Shown here: positions 1 to 8,447 of the stretch, piece by piece
Numbering within the stretch: the first letter of the stretch is position 1
Layout: each line of letters begins with the position of its first letter
NCBI RefSeq assembly: GCF_004135975.1
Contig: NZ_CP026538.1
Span: 248,001 to 312,000 of the forward strand
Direction: 5' to 3'
Length of the DNA: 64,000 nt
DNA from: Solidesulfovibrio carbinolicus
GTDB taxonomy: Bacteria > Desulfobacterota > Desulfovibrionia > Desulfovibrionales > Desulfovibrionaceae
Program-made: the position numbers and the translations under genes
The notes under the pieces: generated by a model
What the model was told of the DNA's origin: nothing
Databases searched by the model: none
What the model saw: the letters and a program-made list of their open reading frames with translations, nothing else

Positions 1-960
1 GGTCAAGCAGGCAAACCGTCCCGGGGCGAAGCCCTCGGCCATGGCCCGGCACACGGCCGCCGTGTCATCGGTTCCGCCGTTGTCCAGCACCGTGACCCGG
101 GCCGGCCCGAGCCGGCTTGCCGCCAGCCGTTCCAGGGTCGGGCGCAGCAGGGCGGCCCGGTTCCAGGTGTAGACGAAGACGTGGAGGGTCCCGGGCAGGG
201 TGTTGAGATCGGCGGCCGGCGGCGGGGCCAGGAGCGCGGCCAGCCGGGCCGTGAGATCGGGATGCCAGTTGTCCTCGCGCCACAGCGTCGCCAGGGCCTC
301 GGCCGCCGCCTCGCGCTGGCCGGTCTCGGCCAGCAGATGGGCCTGGGCCAGGGCGGCGTAGCGCGGGAAGCAATCCCGGTCCAGGCGGGAAAGGGTCGCC
401 TGCCAGGCGGCCGGGCCGTCCCAGGCCAGGGCGGCTTCCAGGGCCAGACGCGCGCCAAGGGGCGTCAAGGCGGGATCGGCCAGAAGCGGGGCCACGGCCT
501 GCCGGGCCAGCTCCGGCAGCCCACGGACCAGGGCCAGGGCAAAGGCTTTGCCGCGCCAGTAGAGGCCATGCCGGGGATCGTCCATGGCGGGAGCCAGAAA
601 GGCCAGGGCCGGGCCGGGGTCCGGGGCCTGGGCCAGGGGGGTCAGGGCCTGGGCGTTGGCCGGACGGACCAGCCGCCGGGCCAGTTCCCGGGTGAGCGCC
701 CGGCGGGCCGGGGCGTCGTCCAGGGGCCGGCCGGCCTCGCGGGCGGCGGCGGCCAGGGCCGGGTCCAGGGGGGCGCGTTCAAAGCCCCAGGCGGCAAGCT
801 TGGCGGACAGGATCGAGAATTTGGGCGCGCCGGCGGCCAGGACGGCCAACCCGGCGGCCTGATGGCGCAGGAGCCAGTCGCCTTCCAGGCCGTAAGCCCA
901 CAGCGGCAGATGGGGCCGCAGGCTGGCGGCGGGCGGATGGGGCGCGAGGCGGTGTATCAT
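1..960 (-). CDS. Family 2-type glycosyltransferase, C-terminus beyond left edge
   Basis: The frame is open from an ATG at 960 down to base 1 (320 codons, no stop), so the C-terminal end is missing. The first ~255 residues are Ala/Leu-rich, probably helical and repeat-like, and I do not recognise a domain in them. From about residue 260 a GT-A start is visible (HVFVYTWNRA) followed by VTVLDNGGTDDT near residue 290, the typical nucleotide-sugar-binding opening of family 2 transferases. It probably transfers a sugar to an envelope glycan or protein. The strand is opposite to the neighbouring LysM lipoprotein gene, so the two are divergent. Acceptor and sugar cannot be told. Confidence 0.8.
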   Translation of the reverse strand, partial: MIHRLAPHPPAASLRPHLPLWAYGLEGDWLLRHQAAGLAVLAAGAPKFSILSAKLAAWGFERAPLDPALAAAAREAGRPLDDAPARRALTRELARRLVRPANAQALTPLAQAPDPGPALAFLAPAMDDPRHGLYWRGKAFALALVRGLPELARQAVAPLLADPALTPLGARLALEAALAWDGPAAWQATLSRLDRDCFPRYAALAQAHLLAETGQREAAAEALATLWREDNWHPDLTARLAALLAPPPAADLNTLPGTLHVFVYTWNRAALLRPTLERLAASRLGPARVTVLDNGGTDDTAAVCRAMAEGFAPGRFACLT

Positions 961-1084
961 GGCGTCCGGTGCTGGCAAGGTTTGGCGGTTTGACGAAAGG
1001 CGCGTTACAGGGCATGTAACGCTCGCTTCCCGACATGAAAAGGCCTGGCCCGGAAACGGACCCGCCAGGGCATGAGGACCCGAG

Positions 1085-1813
1085 ATGCTTCGAGGAACAT
1101 CCACTGTTTTCCTGCTGCTCGTCGTTATGGGCGCGGCCCTTGGCCTGACGGCCGGGTGCGGCAAATACGACGGGCTTGAACGCAATATGCAGTACGTGTC
1201 CGACGACCTGGTGCGCAAGGACGCGGCGCTTGCCTGGCAGCAGGTCACGGCCGCCCACGCCGCCTGGCAAAAGGCCGGCCAGAGCCACGAGCCGGCCGAC
1301 GCCGCCTTTGTCGCCTACCAGGACGCCTACGGCCGCTATGCGGTGGTCTACAACGAACTGCTGGACCGCACCAACGCGCCCGGCGGGTTTTCCAGCCGGT
1401 TGCGCACCCCGACCGACACCCTGCCGCCGCCGCCGCCGGGCGTGTCCGTGCCGCCGGCCCAGGCTTCGCCGGCCCCGACCCCGGAGATGGAGCCGGCCGG
1501 CCGCGAACTGACCGACACGACGCCTGCCCGTCCCCTGGCCGGTGGCGCGGCCAAACCCGCCCCGACGCCGGCTTCGGCCGCCGTGGTCCCTGCGGCTCCG
1601 GCTCCGGCCGCGACGCCGACCGCCGCGCCGGCCTCGGGCAAGGCCAAGGTCGTGCCGGCCGGACCGGGTTCCTACATTATCCAGCCCGGGGACACCTTGT
1701 ATTCCATCGCCAAGCGCCATGGCCTGAGCGAAAAGCGGCTGGCCGAGGCCAACGGCATCGCCGATCCGACCAAGATCGCCGTGGGCAAGGCCCTGACCAT
1801 CCCGGCGCCCTGA
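1085..1813 (+). CDS. LysM-domain lipoprotein
   Basis: 242 residues. The N-terminus is a lipoprotein signal with lipobox LTAGC, so Cys at about residue 25 is predicted to be lipidated. A helical region of ~90 residues follows, then a Pro/Ala-rich linker (about residues 110-190), then one C-terminal LysM domain (YIIQPGDTLYSIAKRHGLSE and onward) that binds peptidoglycan glycan chains. The role is probably an envelope-anchored, wall-binding protein; no catalytic domain is present. The gene stands alone and is followed by an intrinsic terminator. Confidence 0.88.
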   Translation: MLRGTSTVFLLLVVMGAALGLTAGCGKYDGLERNMQYVSDDLVRKDAALAWQQVTAAHAAWQKAGQSHEPADAAFVAYQDAYGRYAVVYNELLDRTNAPGGFSSRLRTPTDTLPPPPPGVSVPPAQASPAPTPEMEPAGRELTDTTPARPLAGGAAKPAPTPASAAVVPAAPAPAATPTAAPASGKAKVVPAGPGSYIIQPGDTLYSIAKRHGLSEKRLAEANGIADPTKIAVGKALTIPAP

Positions 1814-1839
1814 GTTCTTTCGACTTATCTCGTGAAATC

Positions 1840-1871
1840 AAGGCCTTCGGCTAGCCGCCGAAGGCCTTTTT
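1840..1871 (+). terminator. Intrinsic terminator after the LysM lipoprotein gene
   Basis: Perfect 11-bp stem AAGGCCTTCGG / CCGAAGGCCTT with a 7-nt loop and a T5 run on the plus strand. The left arm ends next to the stop codon of the convergent gene, so the element overlaps the 3' end of that gene. Confidence 0.8.
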
Positions 1872-3557
1872 CATGGCCAAGGCCAGCGCCTTCAGACGGT
1901 GCTCGTAGGTGTGCTCGGCCGCGATGCGTTCCCGGGCCGCCCGGCTTAGGCGCTCACGCTCGGCCGGATGGACCAAGTAATGCCGGGCCAGGGCTTCGAT
2001 CTCGCCGGGTTCGGCGTAGACGGCCGCCTCCTGGCCGGGCGTGAACAGCGCCGCCAGCTGCTCACGGGCGTCGGTGAGGACAAAGCCGCCGGCCGCCGGC
2101 ACGTCGAACACCCGCTGGTTGACCGCGCCCTTCATCTGCAGGCTGGTGGCGTTGAGGCTGACGTCGCTTTGGGAGTAAAAAAGCGGCAGGTCGTCGTAAT
2201 AATCCAGGGGGGCCAAGCGCTTCCAGGCCGTGCCGCAGCCCGGATAGACCGTTTCCCAGCCGTGGTCCCCGGCAATGAGCGGCCTAAGCGGCAGCAGGCG
2301 CGACACGCAGTCCTGACGGTAGCGCCGGGTGGCCTCCCAGGTCAGGGCCAGTTCGGCCTCCAGGCGTTTCTCGCTGCCGTCCAGGGCGGCATAAAGGTCG
2401 GCCGTGGCCGGATGCCCGGCCAGGAAACGGCCGGCGTCGCGCTCGGGCGAGGCGGCGAAGGCGTCGGCCGCCGCCCTAACGCCTCGGGCCAGGGCCGGGG
2501 ACAGCCGGGCCAGGGTTTCGGCTGCTTGACCGTTCATGGACGCCCCGACAAAAGACGCCGCCGCCCGCCAGGGATGGCCGGCCACCGGGGCGCGCGGGGC
2601 AAACCGGGCCGGGTCCGTGGCCAGGGGCAGCCAGGCGGTGTGGGCAAATCCCTGGCCGGCCATGGCCTGGGCCATGTCGGCGTCGTAGGAAAAGAGCATG
2701 ACTCCGGGGCCGGCCAGCCCGGCGAAATCGTGGAGCACCAGGCGCGGGCTGTCCACGAACCAGGAGGCCAGGGGCAGCCCGATCTCGGCCAGCAGGGCGG
2801 TGAGCCGGCCTTCCCGGTCCAGGCCCAGATGGTTGACGGTGAGCGCGAAGTCCGGCCGAAACCGGGCCACGGCGGCGAGCAGCCCCTCGACCACGGCGGT
2901 CTCGCCGCGCTCGCCCCGGCCCATGTCCAGGCGCTCGTGGGGCATGTCCAGGCGGTCGAACGCCGTTTCGATCTCGCGGTAGAGGAAATAGGGCCGCCAC
3001 AAGAGCAGCACGCGCGGCTTGGGCGAGGCAAGCTTTTGGTAGCCGATCTCCCGGCGCAGGGCTTCGTAGCGGGCGCAGCCGGCCGCCACGCCGGCCTGCC
3101 AGTCCGGGTCCAGGCGGGGATAGGCCGGGTGGACGACGAGGCACAGCCGGGCGAACCCGGCCGCTCGGGCGGCGTCGGCGGCCGCCCCGGCGGCGGCCAG
3201 GGGATCGGCGTCGTCCCGGAAAACGACCTTCGTCTCGGCGGCGAACCGCTCCCTCACGCCGGCGGCTTCCTGGATGGCGGCCTGCCGGTCGAGGACAAAG
3301 ACGGCCGGGCAACCGGCCTCCAGGGCGGCCGCGATGCCGTGTCCCAGGCCCGCGCCCAAAAGGACGGCCACCGGCGGCCGGTCGTCGGGCGCGGTCAGGG
3401 CGGCCCGCGCCCGGGCGGCCTCGGCCGCGCCGCCGCCCCGGCCGGCCAGATGGCGGACCTTGCCGTCGGCCTCCAGGCGCACGTCGACCACCGTGCCGTC
3501 CGGGGCGGAAAGGGCGGTGGCCACGTAGGCCGGGGACTTTGGCGGCGCGGGCGGCAT
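1851..3557 (-). CDS. CgeB-family glycosyltransferase
   Basis: 568 residues from ATG at 3557; an upstream extension in the same frame would run into the preceding gene. The N-terminal ~180 residues form a SAM-methyltransferase-like or adaptor segment (LLGAGLGHGIAAALEAGC). The region after KPRVLLLWRPYFLYREIETAF resembles the CgeB/DUF3880 glycosyltransferase half. The C-terminal part (GAVNQRVFDVPAAGGFVLTD ... HTYEHRLKAL) matches the Glyco_trans_1_2 C-terminal domain. It probably glycosylates protein or polysaccharide, with unknown acceptor. It starts 4 bp after the stop of the AsmA-like gene, so the two are cotranscribed. Confidence 0.78.
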   Translation of the reverse strand: MPPAPPKSPAYVATALSAPDGTVVDVRLEADGKVRHLAGRGGGAAEAARARAALTAPDDRPPVAVLLGAGLGHGIAAALEAGCPAVFVLDRQAAIQEAAGVRERFAAETKVVFRDDADPLAAAGAAADAARAAGFARLCLVVHPAYPRLDPDWQAGVAAGCARYEALRREIGYQKLASPKPRVLLLWRPYFLYREIETAFDRLDMPHERLDMGRGERGETAVVEGLLAAVARFRPDFALTVNHLGLDREGRLTALLAEIGLPLASWFVDSPRLVLHDFAGLAGPGVMLFSYDADMAQAMAGQGFAHTAWLPLATDPARFAPRAPVAGHPWRAAASFVGASMNGQAAETLARLSPALARGVRAAADAFAASPERDAGRFLAGHPATADLYAALDGSEKRLEAELALTWEATRRYRQDCVSRLLPLRPLIAGDHGWETVYPGCGTAWKRLAPLDYYDDLPLFYSQSDVSLNATSLQMKGAVNQRVFDVPAAGGFVLTDAREQLAALFTPGQEAAVYAEPGEIEALARHYLVHPAERERLSRAARERIAAEHTYEHRLKALALAMKKAFGG

Positions 3558-3561
3558 GGGG

Positions 3562-6500
3562 TCAGCGTCCGGGCAGGTTGAGGATGCGGGTGACGGCTCG
3601 GCCGGGGATGCTGAAAAAGCCCTGGAGCACCCGGTAGACCACGTCGCCGATGATGCGGCTGCGGTCGATGGTGACTTTGGGACCGTCCAGGGGGCCGATG
3701 ATGGTGGCCGGCACATGGCTGCCGCTGGGCAGGGTGGCGATCAGGTTGAGGTCGATGGTCTCGTGGCGCAGATCGCACTCGCCCCGGCCGGCCACCACCA
3801 TGCGCGGGCTTTCGATGCGGAAATCGTCGCTGTGGGCCACGCCGCCCTTGGCGTTCCAGCTGGAGGAGAACATCTCGAAGGGCAGGCGTTCTTCCTGGGG
3901 CTTGCCGTCCACGAGCTTGTCCGGGTCGCGGACCTTGATCTCGCCGCGCGTGATCTGCAAATGGCCGGTGCCGGTCAGATTGCCGCGCAGCTCTTCTTCG
4001 GTGGCCCCGCTGGTGCGGGCGGCCACCACAAAGGTGCAGGCCCCGGAGGCCAGGGTGTCGCCCTCGGCCCAGTCGCGCAGGAACCGGGCGATCTCGATGC
4101 CTTCGAGTTTGAGTTCGATGGCGGTCTTAAGGGCCGTGTCCCGGGCGTCGCCGCGCACCTCCACGAACAGCCGGCCGGCATAGAAGCGCGGCGATTCCTG
4201 GCGAAAGGTGAAAAGTCCGTTTTTGGCGTTAAACGAGGCCGTGCCGGCGTCGAAGGTCACGTTGCCCTTTTTGAGCCAGCCGAAATGCAGCTTGAGGTCC
4301 AAGGCGGCTTCGCGCAGGCCCTTGAAGTCGATCTTCTGGCGTCGTTCGGCCAGGGGCGGCGGCCCGGCGGCCGGCTTGTGCGGGGAGTAGGCGTCAAGAT
4401 CGAGGCGGTCCACCGTGAGCTCCCACTTGCCCCGGGCCGGATCGAACCGCTCGAAGTTGCCGTGGCCGGTCAGATGGGTTTCGTCGAGGCTGGCGGCCAG
4501 TTTCGAGACGACCACGCCCTTGTCGTCCACGGCTGCGGCCACGGCCAAGGAAGCCTTGGTCAAAAGCGTGGCCGGCGCTTCGGCCGGCAGGGAAAAGCCC
4601 AGGGCCGGCAGCACCTGGCGCGGTGAAAACGTGCCCGTCTCCAGGCTGCACTGCACCGGCGCGGCCTCGCCGCCCTTGCGCCAGACCCTGGCCGTGGCCG
4701 AGGCCCCGGCAAAGCCCAGGGACAGTTCGCCCAGGGAAAAGCCGCCGCCGGACTCGGCCGCCACCGGTCCGGAAAGGGTGAGCCGCAACTCGCCGCCGCC
4801 GGACAGCCGGGCCAGGGCCGAGGCCTCGAACTTGCCCTGGAACACCTCGCGCAGCCGGCCCTCGCGGTCCAGGGCCAGGGGGCCGGCCAGGGCCGCCCGC
4901 GGGTCGCGCAGATTCGGGCCGTCCGGTCCACCGTCAAAGGACGCGGCGGCCAGGGTGGCGTTGGCCTCGCCTTCGATGCCCTCGGCCCCATCCACGCCTT
5001 TGAAGGTCAGGCTGATTTTGGGCGCGGCCAGGGTCTGGCGGGAGCCGGCCCGGCCCAGGGCCAGCCGGGGCGCTTCGGCCTCGACAGCGGCGCTGACCGC
5101 GCCAAGCCGGCCCTTGGGGCCGCCGGCTGCCTCCAGGCCGAGCTTGGCGGCGATGGGTCCGGTCAGGCCCGATTTGGGGAACAGCTTGCCGGCTTCTGCT
5201 CCGGCCAGCTGCAAGGCCCCGGTCAGGCGGCCGGTGGTCTGGCGCTCAAGGGAGCCGGAGAGCCGCCCGCCCCAGGCCTCGGCGGTTTCCACGGCGGCGG
5301 TGATCCCTTTTTCGCCCAGGGAAAGGTCGAGGACGGCGTTTTTGAGGTCCAGGCCCCGCCCGCTAACCTGCTCCAGGCGCAGTTTGCCCTTGGCCCGGGG
5401 CAGGGTGGCGGCTGGTCCCGACTGGCCCGACTGGTTCGGCTGCCCGGCTGGGCCGACCAGGCCGGCCAGACGGTCGAGGTCCAGGTGGTCCACGGCGAGA
5501 TCAAAGCCCAGGCCCGGTCCGCCGCCCGGAGCCGGGCCGATCTGGCCGCGAAGAACCAGTCCCCCGGCCTTGGCCTCCAGGCCCGAAAGCTGCCATTTGC
5601 CCGAAGGCTCGGCCAAAAGCGTGAGCTGGCCCCGGGCCGCAACCGGCCCGGCCGGCAGGCTGCCCAGGCCCAGGGCCTTGGCTGCTGCGGCCGCGTCGGG
5701 GCTGGAAAGGGTCCAGGAACCGGCCGCGCCCGTGGCGTCCAGGCGGCCGGAAAAGCGACTGACAAGGCCCAGGGGTTCCAGGGCGGCCTGGATGTCGTAA
5801 CCCGGGCCGCCGTCCGGGCCGCCGGTGGGCGAAAGCCGGGCGTCGAGGCTGGCCACCTGCCCCCCGGGCAGCACGGCCGTGGCCGGCCCCAGGCGCACGA
5901 GCCCGGGCGCGCCGCGCAGGGTGGCTGCGGCTTCGGCCAAGGACAGACCGCCGACGACGCAGCGGGAGCAGGCGACTTGCGCGTCGAGATCAAGGCCGAA
6001 GATCCACGGCCCGGGCACGGGCCAGCCGCCCCCGCCGCCAAGGCCCAGGGCGTCGAAATCGACGTCCTCGGCTTTGATCTGCCCGGACAGGGCCGGCCGG
6101 TCGCCGGGAATGAGCCGGGCCGAGCCGTGCGCCGTGCCCCGGGGCAGGCGGGCCGTGAGATCGGTCAGGTGCAGGCCGTCCTTGTCCCCGGCCAGGGCCA
6201 GGTCGGCCGTGAGGCGATTGGGCAGGGGGGCGGTCAGCGCGGCATCGGCCGGAGCGGATGGGGCGGCCGGAGACGTGGCCGGGGCTTGGGGCTCTTGCGG
6301 AGCGGCCACCAGGCTTTCCGGGCTTCCGGGCTTGGCCAACCCTAAAATGGCCCGCCAGCCGCCGAGCAGGTCGGCGTCCAGCTTCAGCTTGCCGGCCAGA
6401 CGCGGCGCACCGGGCAGGTCGGAGACCCCGGCCATGCCGGTGAGCCGTGCCCCGTCGGCCCGGGCGTCGATGTCGGACAGGGTGAGCGCGGCGGCGGCCG

Positions 6501-7296
6501 CGTCGTAGTCGAGCGTCAGTCGCGAGACCACCCGGGTCGGCACGGCCCCCCCCGGGACCAGGGGGGCGTCGATGACAAGCCCGGTCTCCACCCGCACGCC
6601 GTGCAGCCCCAGCCGGCCGGAGCCGGGATCGAAGGAAGCCCGGCCCTGGAGGTGGCACTGGAGCTCGCCGCCCGGCACAAGGCCCATGGCCTCGAAGCTG
6701 GCCGCGAAATCGAAGGGTTGGCCCAGGCCCGTGCGCAGCCGCGCGCCGGTGACGGACAGGACCTTGCCCGTGGCCGCGTCGTCGTAGCGCACGGCGACGT
6801 TGTTCAGGTGCACGGCCCGGGGCTGGGGCACGACGGTCCAGCCCGAGCCGGCCTGGGCGTCCTGGGGCGCGGCCAGGTCGTCCCAGTTGGTCCGGCCGTC
6901 GGCGGCCCGGGCCAGATGCACGGTCACGTCCCTGGCCCGCACCGAGCCCGGCGAGATGACCTTGGCCAACAGCGGGGCCATGCGGATGGTCATCTCCACC
7001 TGGCGGGCGGCGAACATGGGGCCGTCGCCAAAGCCTGGGGCCTGGGCCACGGCCACCGGCCCCATGGACAGGCCGAGCCAGGGAGTCATGGTGATGGAGA
7101 CGTCGCCGGACAGCACGGTGTCCCGGCCCAGGGCGTCGGTGAGGGCCTTTTGGGCCATTTCCCGTAGCCGCTCGGGGCCGATGATGTGCTTGGCCAGGGG
7201 CGGCAGGGCCAGGGCCAGGATGAGCAAGGCTCCGGCCAGGGCGGCGGCCAGTTTGAGCAGGCGGCGCTTGGCCGGCGGGGCGACGGGGTTGTCCAT
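3562..7296 (-). CDS. AsmA-like envelope protein (large)
   Basis: 1244 residues. One N-terminal membrane anchor (LLKLAAALAGALLILALALP), then the AsmA N-terminal region (PERLREMAQKALTDALGRD, GDVSITMTPWLGLSMGPVAV). A long beta-rich middle with low-complexity Ala/Gly stretches follows, and then a C-terminal AsmA signature (NLIATLPSGSHVPATIIGPL ending in the VTIDRSR region). Large AsmA/TamB-like proteins form hydrophobic bridges across the periplasm that help carry phospholipid to the outer membrane. That role is known for relatives and inferred here. It lies 19 bp downstream of the small secreted protein and directly upstream of the CgeB-type transferase. Confidence 0.85.
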   Translation of the reverse strand: MDNPVAPPAKRRLLKLAAALAGALLILALALPPLAKHIIGPERLREMAQKALTDALGRDTVLSGDVSITMTPWLGLSMGPVAVAQAPGFGDGPMFAARQVEMTIRMAPLLAKVISPGSVRARDVTVHLARAADGRTNWDDLAAPQDAQAGSGWTVVPQPRAVHLNNVAVRYDDAATGKVLSVTGARLRTGLGQPFDFAASFEAMGLVPGGELQCHLQGRASFDPGSGRLGLHGVRVETGLVIDAPLVPGGAVPTRVVSRLTLDYDAAAAALTLSDIDARADGARLTGMAGVSDLPGAPRLAGKLKLDADLLGGWRAILGLAKPGSPESLVAAPQEPQAPATSPAAPSAPADAALTAPLPNRLTADLALAGDKDGLHLTDLTARLPRGTAHGSARLIPGDRPALSGQIKAEDVDFDALGLGGGGGWPVPGPWIFGLDLDAQVACSRCVVGGLSLAEAAATLRGAPGLVRLGPATAVLPGGQVASLDARLSPTGGPDGGPGYDIQAALEPLGLVSRFSGRLDATGAAGSWTLSSPDAAAAAKALGLGSLPAGPVAARGQLTLLAEPSGKWQLSGLEAKAGGLVLRGQIGPAPGGGPGLGFDLAVDHLDLDRLAGLVGPAGQPNQSGQSGPAATLPRAKGKLRLEQVSGRGLDLKNAVLDLSLGEKGITAAVETAEAWGGRLSGSLERQTTGRLTGALQLAGAEAGKLFPKSGLTGPIAAKLGLEAAGGPKGRLGAVSAAVEAEAPRLALGRAGSRQTLAAPKISLTFKGVDGAEGIEGEANATLAAASFDGGPDGPNLRDPRAALAGPLALDREGRLREVFQGKFEASALARLSGGGELRLTLSGPVAAESGGGFSLGELSLGFAGASATARVWRKGGEAAPVQCSLETGTFSPRQVLPALGFSLPAEAPATLLTKASLAVAAAVDDKGVVVSKLAASLDETHLTGHGNFERFDPARGKWELTVDRLDLDAYSPHKPAAGPPPLAERRQKIDFKGLREAALDLKLHFGWLKKGNVTFDAGTASFNAKNGLFTFRQESPRFYAGRLFVEVRGDARDTALKTAIELKLEGIEIARFLRDWAEGDTLASGACTFVVAARTSGATEEELRGNLTGTGHLQITRGEIKVRDPDKLVDGKPQEERLPFEMFSSSWNAKGGVAHSDDFRIESPRMVVAGRGECDLRHETIDLNLIATLPSGSHVPATIIGPLDGPKVTIDRSRIIGDVVYRVLQGFFSIPGRAVTRILNLPGR

Positions 7297-7315
7297 AGGG
7301 CGGGAAGCGGGAGTC

Positions 7316-7684
7316 CTACAGCGTGACGTTTAAGCCCGTGCGGCCGGGCAGGCCGCGCTGGGCTTCCACGGTCAGGCGGCGGCCGTTTTTCACGGCCAGC
7401 AGAAACGACGCGCCGTCGGTGACGTCGTTGACTTCGACCTTCCAGCCGCGCGAGGCCACATCCTTGGCGTAAAAGGCGCTGACCTCGGCCGGGCTGGCCC
7501 CGGTTTCGAAGATGACCGTGGCTGCCTTGGGAAAGCGGATCACGCGCTTGAATTCCGCCCCCGGGAATATCCCGGCTTCGTTGCCGAGCACGGCCCGAAA
7601 GTCTTCCTGGGCGGCCGCCGACGTGGCTAATAAAGCGAAACAGCAGGCAAAAACAAACAGGCGCGCCCAAACGGTCCTCGCCAC
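7316..7684 (-). CDS. Small secreted protein of unknown function
   Basis: 122 residues from GTG at 7684. That start is chosen because AAAGGAGG ends 6 nt before it; the TTG at 7690 would directly abut the Shine-Dalgarno. A cleavable signal peptide (VFACCFALLATSAAAQ) precedes a ~95-residue periplasmic domain with the pattern KAATVIFETGASPAEVSAFY. That pattern resembles small domains that follow a difference between two states, but no named family is certain. It is the first gene of the AsmA/CgeB operon. Confidence 0.7.
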   Translation of the reverse strand: MARTVWARLFVFACCFALLATSAAAQEDFRAVLGNEAGIFPGAEFKRVIRFPKAATVIFETGASPAEVSAFYAKDVASRGWKVEVNDVTDGASFLLAVKNGRRLTVEAQRGLPGRTGLNVTL

Positions 7685-7812
7685 GGCCAACCTCCTTTGG
7701 AATCGGGCTTCCTTGTGCTACGAGACCGGCCCGAAGTCAAAGGCGGCCGGGGTTGCCGTTTTGGCCGATCCGTGAAAAAAAGCGCCGAGAACTTTTCAGC
7801 AAGGAAACGCAC

Positions 7813-8169
7813 ATGCCAAGGACACTCCGGGCCGCTCTGGCCCTGGCGGCGCTGGCCGTCGCCCTGGTCGGCTGCAACCGCGATACCGGCGGCGGCGAAG
7901 CCAAATATCTGCACCTGTTCAATACCGCCTGGGCCAAGACCAGCAATTTGGGGCTGTACGAGGTCAAGGTGGCCTCGGTTGCGCCCCTGCCCGACGGCAT
8001 GAAGGTCGTGACCGTCAATTACCTGTTCAACAACGGCATGGTGCCGGACCAGGGCCGGGCCGCCATGCTCGTGTCGCCGGAAAACCGGCTGGCCGATCCC
8101 TGCGTGGTCGATCTGGAGATCGACCAGTGCCTGGGCGGCGGTGCGCCGATCTGGCACGCCAAACCGTAG
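7813..8169 (+). CDS. Small lipoprotein, function unknown
   Basis: 118 residues. Signal peptide ending in a lipobox (ALVGC, Cys near residue 22), then a compact domain with LFNTAWAKTSNLGLYEVKVA and two further Cys residues (DPCVVDLEIDQC) that could form a disulfide. The start at 7813 follows AAGGAAAC. It is divergent from the small secreted protein gene and followed closely by an AT-rich dyad. No function can be assigned. Confidence 0.72.
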   Translation: MPRTLRAALALAALAVALVGCNRDTGGGEAKYLHLFNTAWAKTSNLGLYEVKVASVAPLPDGMKVVTVNYLFNNGMVPDQGRAAMLVSPENRLADPCVVDLEIDQCLGGGAPIWHAKP

Positions 8170-8180
8170 TCGCGCGACCT

Positions 8181-8206
8181 TTAAAAAATACGAGAGTATT
8201 TTTTAA
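8181..8206. promoter_or_regulatory. AT-rich dyad, terminator or operator
   Basis: Perfect 11-bp arms TTAAAAAATAC / GTATTTTTTAA around GAGA, in otherwise GC-rich DNA. It lies 11 bp after the lipoprotein stop and 242 bp before cobA-hemD. The stem is almost pure A/T, weak for a terminator. Two similar dyads occur near 26.56 and 31.77 kb. Confidence 0.5.
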
Positions 8207-8447
8207 AAAATAGAATGGTTTTCGCTTGTTGCCAGCGAAACGGCGTGGTGCCTTGCCAAGGCGGCACATGCCCGATCCGTTTCATGGGAGACAAGCGGCC
8301 TGGAGCGCGCCGTCCGCCTGATGGGCGGACGCGGTTCGTCAAAATGCAAGGCCAGGGAGTCCGGGGCGCGGCGTCGCTTGTAAGGCCGGCCGCTTCCCGG
8401 CAGGCCCCAGGGCTGAAATGATACTGCCAACCACCAAAGGCGGGTGC

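Noticed and set aside
181-993. 270-codon plus-strand frame at the left edge
   Set aside because: Antisense to the glycosyltransferase frame; Gly/Gln-rich with no motif.
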